A stretch of DNA of 64,000 bases from Euphorbia lathyris (GCF_963576675.1 NC_088912.1:97493895-97557894); one strand, 5' to 3'. Positions 34,517 through 46,346 are shown, numbered from the stretch's first letter. Translations and numbers: made by a program. Notes: generated from the letters alone by a model not told the origin.

Positions 34517-35019
34517 AACCTAAAACCAATAACACGCACACACATTCAGTAATCGTACTAAGCATACAAAAACATAAATCACAAATGGCATCAACGACAT
34601 GCAATCAACTAAAAGGAAATGGAAAGAACAAAAAAACCTGCTCAACAACTAAAAAAATACGATAACTTTATCATCCAACACAGACGAAAACCCTAAATCG
34701 AACAATGAAATCAAGAATGATAAGTTATAGAAGGAAGAATTTACCTTGTCTGGCACGTCAACTCAATCAAGACCCCTCAACTTCCCTACTTGCGATGCAG
34801 AAACGAGGTAAGAACCATGCCCTTTAACACGAAATTACGGTGTAAAGCCTCTCACTTGATGCTCTACTACTCGCGTATAGTAATTTACTTCAATAATTTA
34901 TTGTCATTCATGTTTGTACTAGGGCTGAAGTTCGTAATGTTAGCTGGTTTTGTAGAGAAGATGATGAGGAGTTAGAATATCAAAGGTCAGGTGTTTAATG
35001 GGGTTTTTAATTTCGATTT
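34517..35019. other. 5' UTR/promoter side of mudrA
   Basis: No gene is seen. The region is AT-rich and leads into the right TIR. Confidence 0.5.
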
Positions 35020-35213
35020 TTGCTCTTTTATATTTTCAATTTTTCTTAATGACGCAAATACCCTGGGCCACGTCATCGCCCCTGACGGCAAAGCTGCCGT
35101 TTCCGCGATTTTGGTAACGGCGTCAACCACGAGTACCTATTTGTAACAAAAAATACCACAGGTACCACATCGCAAATCGGCGAAACCACAGGGTAGTTTT
35201 TTGTAATTAACCC
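35020..35213. repeat. MULE right terminal inverted repeat
   Basis: Complement of the left TIR. It ends TTAACCC and is followed by the 9-bp duplication TAATATTAA. Confidence 0.92.
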
Positions 35214-35294
35214 TAATATTAATTATTAAAAAATAATTTGAAATGACGTTTAGCAGCACATGCTGCATTTATTTCATTGCAATTCATTTTATAA

Positions 35295-36195
35295 GTGGAT
35301 TACTAAACCCAGCCATGAATTCCCACCCCTAGCCTCATGAAAAGACCAAACTACCCTTTACCCAAAATTTGAAAAAACACAAAACCTCTCAAATACCCTA
35401 CACACTCTTTGATCAAATCCGGACTAATTTGTGAACCAAAACATGGAGTGTAACAACAACCGTAAAGGGAAAGCGAAAATAATAAGATTTACCGTTTTTG
35501 TTTTTTGATTTAAGCTTAAAAATTGAATATGTGGGTGATTTTTTAAAAACGCCGGAATCGCAGTCGGGCGTATGAACATCACGCCCGACCTACGGTTCCG
35601 GCGTATGAATATCATGCCCGACCTGTGGTTCGGGCGTGAGGCTATCACGCCCGACCTATGGTTCGGGCGTGATGTTCATACGCCCGCACCATAGGTCGGG
35701 CGTGATGTTCATACGCCCGACCTATGGTTCGGGCGTGATGTTCATACGCCCGACCTCTGGTTCGGGCGTGATGTCCATACGCCCGAGGGGTTTTAATTAA
35801 TTTAATTAATTTTTTGTAATTTTTAGTTTGTTTAATTTAGTTTAACTAAATCTTTATTTTGTTAATTTTAGTTAAATTTTTATTTTGTTAATTTAGGTAT
35901 TTACGGGTTAAATTCAATAGCGGACTAATTTTTTTACGGGTTTAATTCAACAGCGGACTAATTTTTTTTACGTAACAGGTATTTACGAATTTAATTCAAT
36001 AGCGGACTAGCTATTTTTTTTGCTCTCCCGACACGCGGGCGTGTGCCTATCACGCCTCACCTTGTGGTCGGGCGTGATAGCCCCACGCCTCACCGTGTGG
36101 TCGGGCGTGATTTCCTCCGCAAAACCCATGAAAGGGTATTTTCGTCCTTTCACGGGGCTAGGGGTGAGAATTTGGGGCTGGGTTTAACAACACCC
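35295..36195. mobile_element. 901-bp non-autonomous TIR element with palindrome array
   Basis: Inverted ends of about 75 bp share 'aaacccagcc' and 'ccacccctagcc', and an 8-bp duplication TTTTATAA flanks them (35287-35294, 36196-36203). Eight bp suggests a hAT-type transposase, though 9 bp with one mismatch (MULE) is possible. The interior holds the 33-bp hairpin array (35564-35788), a three-fold 'ttcaatagcggactaatttt' repeat (35905-36010) and a second short GC-rich hairpin run (36030-36120). No coding gene. Confidence 0.78.
35564..35788. repeat. GC-rich hyphenated-palindrome tandem array
   Basis: Units of about 33 bp read CGGGCGT-gatgttcat-ACGCCCG plus 'acctatggtt'. Each can fold into a 7-bp-stem hairpin, and there are about six to seven copies. 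The surrounding DNA is strongly AT-rich. Confidence 0.88.
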
Positions 36196-36203
36196 TTTTA
36201 TAA

Positions 36204-36520
36204 TTTGAATGGCTATTATTTTATTTTTATTTTTAAAGAAAAATGGCTATTATTTCTTTTTATAAAAAAAGACAAAATTTTTTTTTTTTTATGTTTTGTT
36301 AAATTGGTATTTATAATTTTTTTTTCAAATGGGAACTAAGATTTTTGTTTACTATTACTAATGTTTTTCGGTTTACAAAAAAAATATCAAAATTAAAATA
36401 AGTGTTGAGGACTTTAAAATTAAAAAATTAAAAAGATTGATGATATTTTAACCAATTTTAATTTTGAGGTCATTTAGTTATTTTTTAGTGGACAAAGAGA
36501 AAGTGAATAGTCAAACTCGT
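36204..36520. other. AT-rich intergenic DNA
   Basis: No gene or clear element; T- and A-runs only. Confidence 0.55.
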
Positions 36521-36534
36521 AATAAAAATATCAA

Positions 36535-37147
36535 GGGTTAAAATCAATGTGGATGGCTCTACTTTTGGCGCATCTGGCGAGGCTGGAGCGGGAGGTATTT
36601 TTTGCAACTATCGAGGCTTTGTCAAAGGTTGTTTTGCCTTTTCTACCCGTCATTCTTTTGCTTATATGGCTGAATTGAGAGCCGCTATTTTCGCAATTGA
36701 ACTTGCTTGGGAGAAAAATTTGCATCAGCTTTGGGTTGAGTCAGATTCAATTTACGTAGTTAATCTGCTTAGACATCGTTTCATGGATGTTCCTTGGAGT
36801 ATTGTTGCATTGTCTCAGCATTTGCTCTAGGATGAACATTGTCTCAGCTTTGAGTTGCTGATGCATTGACAAAGTTTGGAGTCTCTTCCCAGTGATCAAT
36901 TGGTGGCCTTCAGCTCCTGCTTTTTGTCATAAGTTTATCAATGATGACATTTGCAGTATTTCACATTTGCGTTTTTCTTGACTTTTCTTATCTTTTCTCT
37001 TCCCTCCTTCTTTTGTTTGTTCTCCTTCCTCTTCTCTTGTTCAAACACTCACTTTTTTCTTTTATTAATATATTGCGGGTTTGACAGTTCTTGGGCCATG
37101 GGTGCTCACCCCGTCCAAGTTCTATCTCGTCCCAATTTCTATAAAAA
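36535..37147 (+). mobile_element. 5'-truncated LINE tail (RNase H end)
   Basis: The sequence begins in an RNase H domain (INVDGSTFGASGEAGAGG; VESDSIYVVNLL) that stops at 36830. It then runs through a LINE-like 3' UTR to an A-rich tail. A perfect 14-bp duplication AATAAAAATATCAA flanks it (36521-36534, 37148-37161). A typical dead-on-arrival LINE insertion. Confidence 0.85.
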
Positions 37148-37161
37148 AATAAAAATATCAA

Positions 37162-37989
37162 TTTAATTATAATTTTTTTAATGATCCTTATTAAAGATTT
37201 GATTTCATCACACTGTTTGTTGAGATAATTTTTTAGAAGCTGATTCCTAAATACCAATATATTTCCGCTCCAAATCTTTTAAAACAATGCTTTAAGAATG
37301 ATGATTTATAAAAAAAACGTGTTTCCATCAATAAATATAGTTCTAAACAATTTTAATTATTAGACTTTTTCATACTAAGATTGTCGAAAAACCGATTGAA
37401 CAAAAAATTTAAGATAATAGTTAAGGTTCAAGTACAGTTAGAAAAAATAGCAGCCGTATAAACTTTAAAAATATGTTTAATTGATTTTTCTATTAAAAGT
37501 AGTTGGTTCGAATTTTTACTAAACACTTTTTATCTTCCGTTTAGATTTAAAAAGCAAAAGAAATTTCGAGAAATAGAACAAACCGATGCTAGGACGAATT
37601 TTAAGGGGTTATGAATGTAATTTACCCCTTTTCTTTACCTTGTGTCTTCGAAATCCACGAGGATAGAAAGAGGTGAATCTGATCTTTTTATAACAATTCA
37701 GGGACCACTAAGTAATTTAGATACATGCTAAAAGATCTTTGAATGGACTAGTCTTGTCAAAAATTTCAGTTGTGTCTTCTGACAATAATTATTTAATGGG
37801 GCCTATTTTAAAACATAATAATATTAGTGAGGTCCAGGTAGACATTTTGCATTCAACTTTGACATCGGTCCCACATTCTTGCTTCCAGAAGCAAAGTTTT
37901 AGTATATGATGGGATAATAGCTAAATTTCATCCTAACATTTTCGAGGATGGATAGGCAATATATAAAATAGTATAAATTTAATTTAAAA
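37162..37989. other. AT-rich intergenic DNA
   Basis: No gene. 37440-37600 weakly resembles the MITE-like core at 52045-52200 ('accaaacactttctatct' versus 'actaaacactttttatct'). Confidence 0.5.
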
Positions 37990-40595
37990 CTTTTCGAGTA
38001 ATAATACAACTTTTTATGATGTACTTTAAGAGAAACTGGGAGAAACCAATTTCCTATAGTACCTCAAGAAGAACAGAGGGAAATCAACTTTCTAAAGTGA
38101 ACAACAGGTGATAATTGAGGTAAACCTAGAGGGTCATGAAGCCATTTAATAATGTTAACGTATATTTTATAAGCCAATTAAAAAGCAGTAAAGTTAGAAA
38201 GTGTCAGTATCAATCTATCGTTGAAGTTAAAGCGAGTCAGTTATTGAATAGGATAGAGAACGTGGATTGGTAGAAACAACAAGAAGTTACTCCCAACATC
38301 TACAAAAAAAGAGAAATCGCGATAAAAAGGGACAACTCAACACACTCAAATAAAATCTAGCACATTATTCTTAGACTTCAGCAATTTAAATTTCTCGGTT
38401 ATTACCTTAGTTTTAATTTCATTTCAATTCAAGTTCAAGTTCACTCAAATTCTCCAGTACAATTTTAATTTTTTGTTGTTCTTCAATCATTTCTGTAAGG
38501 TTGGTATCGTTTTGATAATTGAATCCTTTGGAATTTTAGGTATCTTTATTCATTACAATCGTTTGTTACTCAGAAGTCAAAAGTTGCACTCAAATCAATT
38601 TCACAGTTCGAGAATACTATAATTCTCTGGCATGCCCGCATTTTCTACAAAAGAGTCAAACAAAAATTGGCACACTCGATGGGACCAAATCACAATAGCA
38701 CTAAAGAAAAATAATAAGAACAACAAAGATCCTGTAACAGCCAGCTCCAAAAAAAGAAGAGATTATAGCAACCGGCAATGTTCCACATATGGTGGGGCGA
38801 ATTGAAGTGGAAAAGAATGTTAGCCTCAAAGGACAATAATGGATCTTTATAGAGATCCAAAATTCACCATTCTTGGAAAGATATTCCAGTTCCATTAAAA
38901 AGAACCTAGAAGCTCTAAGGAGCAATATGGATCAAAAGATGGATAAGATACTCCAGAAGCTATTGCAAACAGGAGTCGTCAAGAATGGAGGAAACCATGG
39001 TCCTCAAGGCTCCTCGGAGTCTAATGAAGGACGTTGTGTAGCCAGTGACGAGAAATCTCAGATTCTACCCTTGAAGGAGGAGGTCATCTTGTAGAAGGCC
39101 ATTAATTCAGCATGCCAAGAAAATTCTAGTAAGTCACATGCTCTTCAATATTTTGAAAACACTAATCCTACCTCTAACACAACTTCATATCACGAGGAGG
39201 CAAGAGGCCACCATATCATTAGAGATGAGGGGCAACTATAGAGGAAATGAGAGAAACACTAGAATTCCTCATGTGCTTTATCTTCACCAACAGATTGACA
39301 TCCCTCAACAGATTCCCCAAGTTACTATGGAGGTTGTCTGAGAAGCTGTCCAAAAACTATACGAGTTAGGCCTCCGTTAAGTTGTCCACTTTGAGTTTCA
39401 CAAGAAAAAAAACAGTGATGAGATCCTAAGTTGAACAAGAAATAGGAGGTGAAGTTGGAGGGAAACTTGAGTCAAAAGAGAACATCAAAGTAAAAGTAAT
39501 CAAAGTGGAAGGTTTGAATAAATTATTTCAACTCCAATATGTATCCATTAGGCCATCTTAGAGGCAGTTGAGCAATCCTCCAAATGAGGAAATGAGCTAT
39601 TAGCATAAAAATGACGTAAGGCCGCTCCACGACCTATATTTTGGTGTCACCTAAAGAACTATTGTGTGACACCTTTAAAAGCTGACACTACGGTTGAAGA
39701 ATCAAGCATGAAATTTACGTTCCTCAAATTCATGCTTGAGGGGGGCAATTGTTTGCACCAAAAATAAAGTTTTCATGATGCATGTCTTGGTGTACACTTT
39801 TCATTGGATAATCTTTTCTTTTTTAGAAAACTTCATCTTAAAAGAACTTTTTAGGAAGCTTTTTCAAAACGATACCGACCTTACAGAAATGATTGAAGAA
39901 CAAACAAATTACAATTATACTGGAGAATTTGAGTGAACTTGAACTTGAATTAAAATGAAAATTAAAACTAATAATGACTAAGAAATTTAAATTGCTGAAT
40001 TCTAGAGGTAATTTGCTAGAGTTTGCTTGAGTGTGTTGAGTTGTCATTTTCATCGTGATTTCTGCCTTTTGTAGATATTGGGAGTAACTTCCTGTTGTTT
40101 CCACCAATCCACGTTCTCCACCATATTGAGTAACTGATTAACTTTAAATTCCACAATAGATTGATACTGACAATTTCTAACTTTCCTATTGGCTAAAAAA
40201 ATATACGTTAAACATATTAAATGGTATCACGATCCCCTATGTTTACCTCAAGAAGTTGGTTTACCATGAAGTACACTATAGAAAATTGGTTTCTTATTAG
40301 ATACACTATAGAAAACTAATTTCCCCTGAAGTACATTTTAGGAAGTTGGTTTCCCTCGAGGTTCATTTTTAGAAGTTGCTTTCTCTCAAGGTACACTATA
40401 GGAAGTTGATTCTTCTGAGATAGACCATGGGAGTTGGTTTCCTCTTAAGATATACTTTAGGAAGTTCTAAGTGAATAATACATCAAGAAAACATAAAAAA
40501 CGTTTCCTAAAAAAAAAAGTTTTCTAAGAGAAAAGTGTACACCAAATAATACATCAACAAAACTTTATTTTTAGTGCAAACAAATGTAAAAACAT
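37990..40595. mobile_element. Small LTR retroelement with an inverted LTR
   Basis: A plus-oriented LTR missing its 5' end (37990-about 38670) is followed by a PBS-like 'ttggcacactcgatgggacc' (38674-38693) and 1.1 kb of internal DNA. Then comes a purine tract 'cttgaggggggcaa' (about 39733-39746) and about 100 bp of plus-oriented LTR start (TGTTTGCACC at 39748). The next stretch, about 39850-40595, is a minus-oriented LTR copy, ending at its own 'tgtttgcact' near 40583. The internal region has only gag-like scraps (MDQKMDKILQKLL near 38927). It is non-autonomous and rearranged. Confidence 0.65.
40250..40470. repeat. Imperfect tandem repeat of about 37 bp inside the LTR
   Basis: 'gaagttggtttccc..aggtacactatag' recurs about six times with drift. 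The other LTR (38030-38110) has fewer units. Confidence 0.7.
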
Positions 40596-40837
40596 TTAAA
40601 TTGTTTGGTGCATTATTAATTTATACTATATGATACGTTATTGCTAAAATATACATTTCTTCAACAATGTTACAATTCAAATTTGATGTTTTGTCTGTTC
40701 AGTTGTAATAAATTCTTAGCTTTTTCATTCTCGAGCAATGTGAGTGTGTTGATGCTGATTCTTCCGATTGTGTCAATTTGTGTAACCACCTCCACTTTTA
40801 CATTTTTTTATGGTTTAGTACCTCATTCGGGTTTGTC

Positions 40838-41205
40838 TAAAAAGATTGATTGATCTCTAAACTTTTAAAATGTCCGGATAGCTCTAAACTTGTATAAAAT
40901 ATCCAGTTAGCTCTTAAACTTATACAAAATGTAATCAATTGATTACTTAGTTGCAAAAAGTAAGTTAAATGTGGAAGATATACTACACGCGCTTTAAAAA
41001 AAGTAAAACGATCAAGATCGAGGTATACGACTCTAATATTAGAGAACGCAAATTCTATAGTCGAATAACTAATAACTTCATTTTTAATATATTTTTGAAT
41101 TATCTAATAACATTCTAAGATACGTGAAATATATTTTCCATATTTAACTTACTTTTTTACAATTGAGTAATCAATTTATTATATTTTATATAAATTAGAA
41201 GAATT
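40838..41205. mobile_element. Truncated MITE related to 55510-56009
   Basis: It shares 'gattgatctctaaactttta', 'acaaaatgtaatcaattgat' and the inverted 'gagtaatcaatttattatat' with the intact relative. The right inverted repeat is cut short near 41205, where LINE-derived sequence begins. Confidence 0.65.
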
Positions 41206-41310
41206 TGCTCATCTTTCGATTCTATCAACTTTTACCATGTTTTCAGAGAGCAGAATCGGATGGCAGATCAGCTTGCTGCTGAGGACATGAGAGGGCTTTG
41301 GACGTCTCTA
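41206..41310 (+). mobile_element. LINE RNase H scrap upstream of the host gene
   Basis: A short in-frame stretch reads HVFREQNRMADQLAAED, the conserved C-terminal part of plant LINE RNase H. Nothing else of the LINE is evident, so ends are approximate. Confidence 0.6.
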
Positions 41311-41472
41311 TTTTCGCTTCTTTATCAAATCCATTATATCCTTATTTATGACGATCATAAAACACCAACTTTTCTCATTGTTTCTGATATTTTTCTGTTT
41401 CAGCACACTCTCGCTTTCTCTCTGATATTTTTCTTCTACTCAGCACACCTTTTTCTTCCTCTGTAATCCAAA

Positions 41473-44400
41473 ATGATTTCACTCCTTCCATTGCCATGTT
41501 CACAATGGATGGTTAATACGAAATCATCGTCGCTCGAATCTTCTACTGCATTCCTGTTTAAATTTTCTGAATCGCGATCATCTTGTTCTTCCTCTTTCCG
41601 TGTAGCCTACCTGGGAGGATCCCCGCCTCCGACGGGCCTTAAATTCGTTCTGCACAAGGCTTTGGACTCGGCCGGAATTGACACCACACATGCAAGAGTA
41701 CTACTACTTCTTAATTCTAAATTTTTACTTTGTTTGGATTAAATTGATAATGGATAATTGATTATTGAACTACTTAATTGATTAGGATGGGAGGAAGGGA
41801 TTTCAGGAACAGATTGAGAAATTGACTATGCTTGAAAGAGAAACAAGCATTACTATCAATAACCGTGTGGATTTATGGAAAACTGCGCTTTATATCGCGG
41901 CTGAAGACGATTCACTTGTTTATCAGTCTTCCGTTCCGTTTCCTGTGGATTATTTCGCTGCTAAATTACATCCGTTTTCGATGAATTTCTGTACTAAATA
42001 TAGCTCTTCCCTAATCCAGTCTTCCCCTGAGGAATTTATCCATAGCTTGGAGAGATACTTGTATGTCAACAAGGTATGTATACTCCGTTTTGATCAATTC
42101 CTCCTCCAAACACATAATTTCCTTATTTTGTGCTTTAATTAGAAATGCAATTGGATTTTTAGGGTTTCAGACGAAACAGCCGAGAGAATCAAATTGATCC
42201 GCCGGCTTTATATCTTCACTCTGTAAGGAAGTTTAATTTGGTAGTGCTTTTTAGCTTCGATAAATGAGGATCAGGTTCGATAAATGATAAATCCACTGAT
42301 TGAACAGGTTTTGATGGAAGGATCAGGTTCAGCTGCGATGCTCTCTCTGATATACTCTGAAACCTTGAAGGTTCTTCGAAGGTTGACATTTTTGGATTTT
42401 GATTGTGAGATTTTCTTCCCTCTGGATCGCTTTGGTCTTCCTAGAGGATATAATAAACGGAAAATGAAAAACTCCGATCAACCGCATATCGTCACAACAC
42501 AAATTTTGCTGCAGGAGGTAATTTCCAATCAATCACTCACTATGTTTTTGCGGTGTATGTCCTCCCTGTCCATTTTCCTTTGTAGGCTGGACATTTTCGT
42601 TTAGGCTATTTTAGCGAAGGTTATGTGTAAATTTTTTTTTTTTTTTTTTTTTTTTTTGCCAAACCAAACTCGCTCAATTTTTTGTGTGTATATACATGTT
42701 ATGATCTGAATGATCTAAATCAATTTTTACGTAGCAGTGGAAACTTCTCAAAATTAAATTTTATCTGAACTACAAAAATAAAATTAAATCGTTTTGAACA
42801 AAATTAAATCAGATTTTATAATTAAATATAAATTCAATGAGTTAATTAATTACATCAAATCTTAATTTGTAAACAAATAGAGAGGCGAAACCATCTTTTA
42901 TATAACTGGGAGCTAGACCATCCATGGTAAGAATGGATCCGGCGGTCGGCCCCCCTTACCTCCGCCTCTACACAGAGCCGAAAATCTATGGAAATGCTAG
43001 TCAGTGTGATTTCTAACAAAGTCTTCGCTTATTAAAATAATAGGCAGATCCGGAAAAGAAGTTTTTCATTATATAATATTAGCTTAATTGTAATGACACA
43101 GTAGATAAATTAATAAGAAAATGAAACCAAAGTCAACTTAATTAATATATAGATGCAATTTGGATTATGTTATATTCAGGTCTATTATGGGATATTCCTT
43201 TAAGATAACACTAAAAACAACATAATTCCCAAACTGATCCTAGCTAATTAGGAAATATGATATTAGCTCAGTTTCGATTTCCGTATTTCCGTTAGATACG
43301 TTCGTACGGAGGGGTGATGAGCCTTAAATGTGTCCAAGTCCCGCTCAGGATTATCTCTATGAGTATACGTGTGGTTAAGACAATTTTTTTTAGGAAATAT
43401 GCTATTATACATTCCCGCCTTAGTTTGTTTTGGAATAAAGGTCCGATTTGCCCCTGAAGTTATCGGGAAGCATGGTTTTACTCTTTTCGTATAAAATAAC
43501 CCAATTATACCCCATAGTAGAAATTTCAGCTCAATTTTACTTTCACGGTAACGTAATTTAACTTTACCATTTTTTAAGTAAATACCGATGGAAATTAGTT
43601 GCCAATATTGACGTTTATCCCCGTTTATTTTGCTCTTACATGATTGCCAATATTGTGCAGATTTTAAGGAATATGAAGCAGACATTCTGGCCATTTCAAT
43701 ACGACTACTCGAAGAGTTTATTCTTAAGGGCGGCAGATGCTGTCAATTGTATTCCTAGATCAACTACTGAAGACAGGTATATATATACACACACAGTGGA
43801 AGAACTTTTTCTGAAGCTTTTTCCTGCAGAGTTGAGTTTATGAATTAATGTGTATTGAAACTTTCTTCCTATTTCAGCGGATTTGGGCGATATAGGCTAG
43901 ATTATGGTACATCGACGGACGTAAGTAATGGGGATATGCGACTCGCTCTATCTGGTATTTAACTAGACCCTGAAATGAAACTTAATTGCATTTGTTAACT
44001 TGTTTTCCCTTGTCCCTTTCGCTGGTTTCCAATAACCGGAGTCAGAGGGGGCCATGGGGTGCCTAGTCCGTTGGCTTGAGTATAGCAAAAAAAAAAAAAA
44101 AAAAAAAAAAGTTACAAGTAGCCTAGACTAAAACAACGTCGTTGTCCTGTGAAATTTTTTTATATAAGTATCGGCTGTCTTAGTTTTGCACCTAAACATT
44201 CCAAGAGTAGGCATTTAAAACAATAGTTAAAGATGAAATCTATTCTCTCCTCACAGATTGGAATAATCTTCCGTGCAAACGGTGACTTGAAATGATCTAA
44301 ACTATCTGTAGAAAAACGAAATCCAATACGCATGTAGAGAAAAGTGAATGGACAAAAATGCTCTAAGCCACATCATTAATATCGAAGTATTACTATTTTT

Positions 44401-45129
44401 GTTTTCGCAACATAAAAAAACCACGGAATCTCCGGTCTTTGAAGTATCAGAGTGTGACACGAAAGCGTATTTCTTTACTAACTTTCCATGTATATATAGC
44501 CAGGTTAGTTTTGAGCTTGAATTTTTCATTTTCATTCTCGGTTAGGACTGTATTAACATTTTCTAAAAGCTATATCTAAAGTGTAGATACTGCTAAGAAA
44601 TTGCTTTAGCTACATAGGCATTGTATTGTACGTGCTAGGATTCGAACTCTCGATTACTTAATCTAAGAGGTTCTAATATCCTATTAAGAAACAGACTGAA
44701 TCACAAACTTAAATTGATATTTTACTTGGAACTTTATAGTAGCAAATCGATATTTTATTAATTCGGACCCAGAAATTTGTGTTAATTTTGACAGCGTGTG
44801 AACGTCTTATAATGGTGGAATGTGATCCAAAAGAATTAAGGGATTACAGCATACTTCTCTACCATTGTGGATTTTATGATCTATCATTACAATATCTCAA
44901 GTTGTATAAGGAAAGAGAGGTAAATCATCTCTAAAAATTCCAATATAATACATTAGTTACAGCTTCTACATTAATTTCTAAGAATTTCAACATAATTTAT
45001 TGGCAGCAAACTTTTTCAATACGAAGGCAAACATTGAATAAAAATTATCACCTGGAGGATGATGCTGTCGAGAAATTGATGACACGACTAATTCTTATTT
45101 CGATGGAGGATGGTTGGACAAAGCCTTAA
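41473..45129 (+). CDS. Probable plastid SirB1_N/transglutaminase-like protein, 407 aa
   Basis: Eight exons join into one open frame: 41473-41697, 41786-42073, 42163-42222, 42308-42517, 43661-43776, 43878-43954, 44795-44919, 45007-45129. All introns are GT-AG. The N-terminus (about 45 residues) is rich in Ser with few acids, like a chloroplast transit peptide. The body has LWKTALYIAAEDDSL, SLERYLYVNKGFRR, GSGSAAMLSLIYSE (the SirB1_N pattern), and YHCGFYDLSLQYLKLY in a C-terminal TPR-like part. From memory this resembles a conserved, poorly characterised plant family. Exon 6 may be short just before GDMR compared with relatives. Intron 4 (1.14 kb) and intron 6 (0.84 kb) are enlarged by repeats. 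No disabling change is seen. Confidence 0.8.
42518..43660 (+). other. Enlarged intron 4 of the host gene
   Basis: It contains a T-run (42630-42657) and AT-rich DNA. A stretch at 43380-43620 has 'tgcccctgaagttatcggga'-like words seen in MITE ends, but I could not define an element. Confidence 0.5.
44580..44760 (-). repeat. Possible tRNA-derived SINE fragment in intron 6
   Basis: Minus-strand 'gagttcgaatcctagc' matches a pol III B box (GTTCGAATC), next to 'ttcttaataggatattagaa' as in common plant SINE-like repeats. No A box or tail was confirmed. An A-run at 44091-44111 in the same intron follows another short repeat. Confidence 0.35.
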
Positions 45130-45189
45130 TACTCCACAAATAACTTTGAGGCATTGTAGAAGATGACTAACTTCCGTAAAAAGAATACA

Positions 45190-45545
45190 AAATTACAACT
45201 AGAGACGTCAAGAGAGGGTGATGGAATCCACCCTGGGAGGGGTGGTTTCAAACGACTCGTTGTAAAAATATACATACAGGTATAACGAGAGACAGTGAAA
45301 GAGGAGGTATGGAATCCAACTTGGGAGGTGGGTTTAAACGACTCGTTGTAAAAAAAATACATGTAGGTACAACTAGCGACGGTGAAAGAGGTCTACGGAA
45401 TCAGGAGGTGGTTTCAGACGACTCGTTATAAAAAAAGTACATGTAGGTACAACTAGAGACGGTGGGAGAGGTGTATGAAATCCACCTTGGGAGGGTGGGA
45501 GAGGTGTATGAAATCCACCTTGGGAGGGGTGGTTCCAAACGACTC
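45190..45545. repeat. Minisatellite, about four units of 85-90 bp
   Basis: Each unit contains 'gacggtgaaagagg', 'ggaatccaccttgggagg', 'aaacgactcgttgtaaaaa' and 'tacatgtaggtacaac'. It lies just after the host gene stop, in its 3' UTR or beyond. Confidence 0.85.
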
Positions 45546-46148
45546 TTTTGTCAGAAAAAAAAAATTTGATGCTCTCTAATTTAATTTCTTTTTTTAACTA
45601 TTTCATTTCCAGTTAATTTTGTTAAAAGCCTAATAAATATTCGGTCCTACCATAATAAATTAAGAAGGGTTTATAAACCAGGTCTTTGTATCCAAACTTC
45701 ATTGGGAACTTGAGGAAAATATATCCAAAAAGTACATTCGAATCAATCATTCACAAAGACACTCAAAACCCAAAACTAAAATGATCGACAACACATAAAA
45801 TAAAAATTACATTTTAGCTAAAAAGATCAATGACAGAGTATAAGTACTAGAGCCGAAGATAAAAAAACACACTTATTAGGTGAAACAGTTAGAGTGATTT
45901 ATCTTCTCCTCTCACTTTCTTACGGCCACAATATTTTAGGATTCCAACAAATTTAGCCAGACACCAAGTTACTCATCAAATCATTGAAAATACTAAATCT
46001 ACTCTTTTATAGTAGTCGTCAGATCTAAGTCTCACATTATCTAAGAACGGACAACTTCGAACATAGATAAATATATAACATTAAATTAATCGAGTTTTAT
46101 TTTCACAACTAAAATAGTGGTTTAATGTGAGAAAAAACAAAAAAACAA
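45546..46148. other. Intergenic; start of segmental duplication copy A
   Basis: No gene. From about 45980 the sequence parallels 55220 onward ('gtctcacattatctaagaac' versus 'gtctcacattctctggctaa'). Confidence 0.6.
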
Positions 46149-46157
46149 AAAACTTAA

Positions 46158-46346
46158 GGGTAAATTACAAAACTAGGTCAAATGGGAGGTCTATTTACAT
46201 ATTTAATCCATTTACTCAACCTACTACATATCTAGACTGTTTTTGTGTGACTTTCTCATAAAAAGCAGTCTAGATATGTAGTATGTTGAGTAAATAGATT
46301 AAATATATAAATAGCCTCTCATTTGACATAGTTTTGTAATTTACCC
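46158..46346. mobile_element. Fold-back MULE MITE, 189 bp
   Basis: It starts GGGTAAATTACAAAACTAGG and is almost entirely two inverted arms of about 85 bp. A perfect 9-bp duplication AAAACTTAA flanks it (46149-46157, 46347-46355). The duplicated locus at about 55370 has the empty site with a single 'aaaaacttaa', which proves the insertion. Confidence 0.93.

Larger units (their letters stand above)
8957..35213. mobile_element. Mutator-like element (MULE) with nested retrotransposon
   Basis: The ends start GGGTTAATTACAAAAAACTA and form TIRs of about 190 bp (8957-about 9150; about 35020-35213) that differ at only a handful of positions. A perfect 9-bp duplication TAATATTAA flanks them (8948-8956, 35214-35222). 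Inside are a GRF zinc-finger gene on + and a mudrA-like transposase on -, in convergent orientation. Without the 20.9-kb Tat insertion the element is about 5.4 kb, a normal MULE size. The transposase is deleted for its core, so this copy could move only with help from elsewhere. Confidence 0.92.

Noticed and set aside
44625..44660. tRNA gene (B-box-like GTTCGAATC on the minus strand)
   Set aside because: No cloverleaf, anticodon arm or A box found; at most a SINE fragment.
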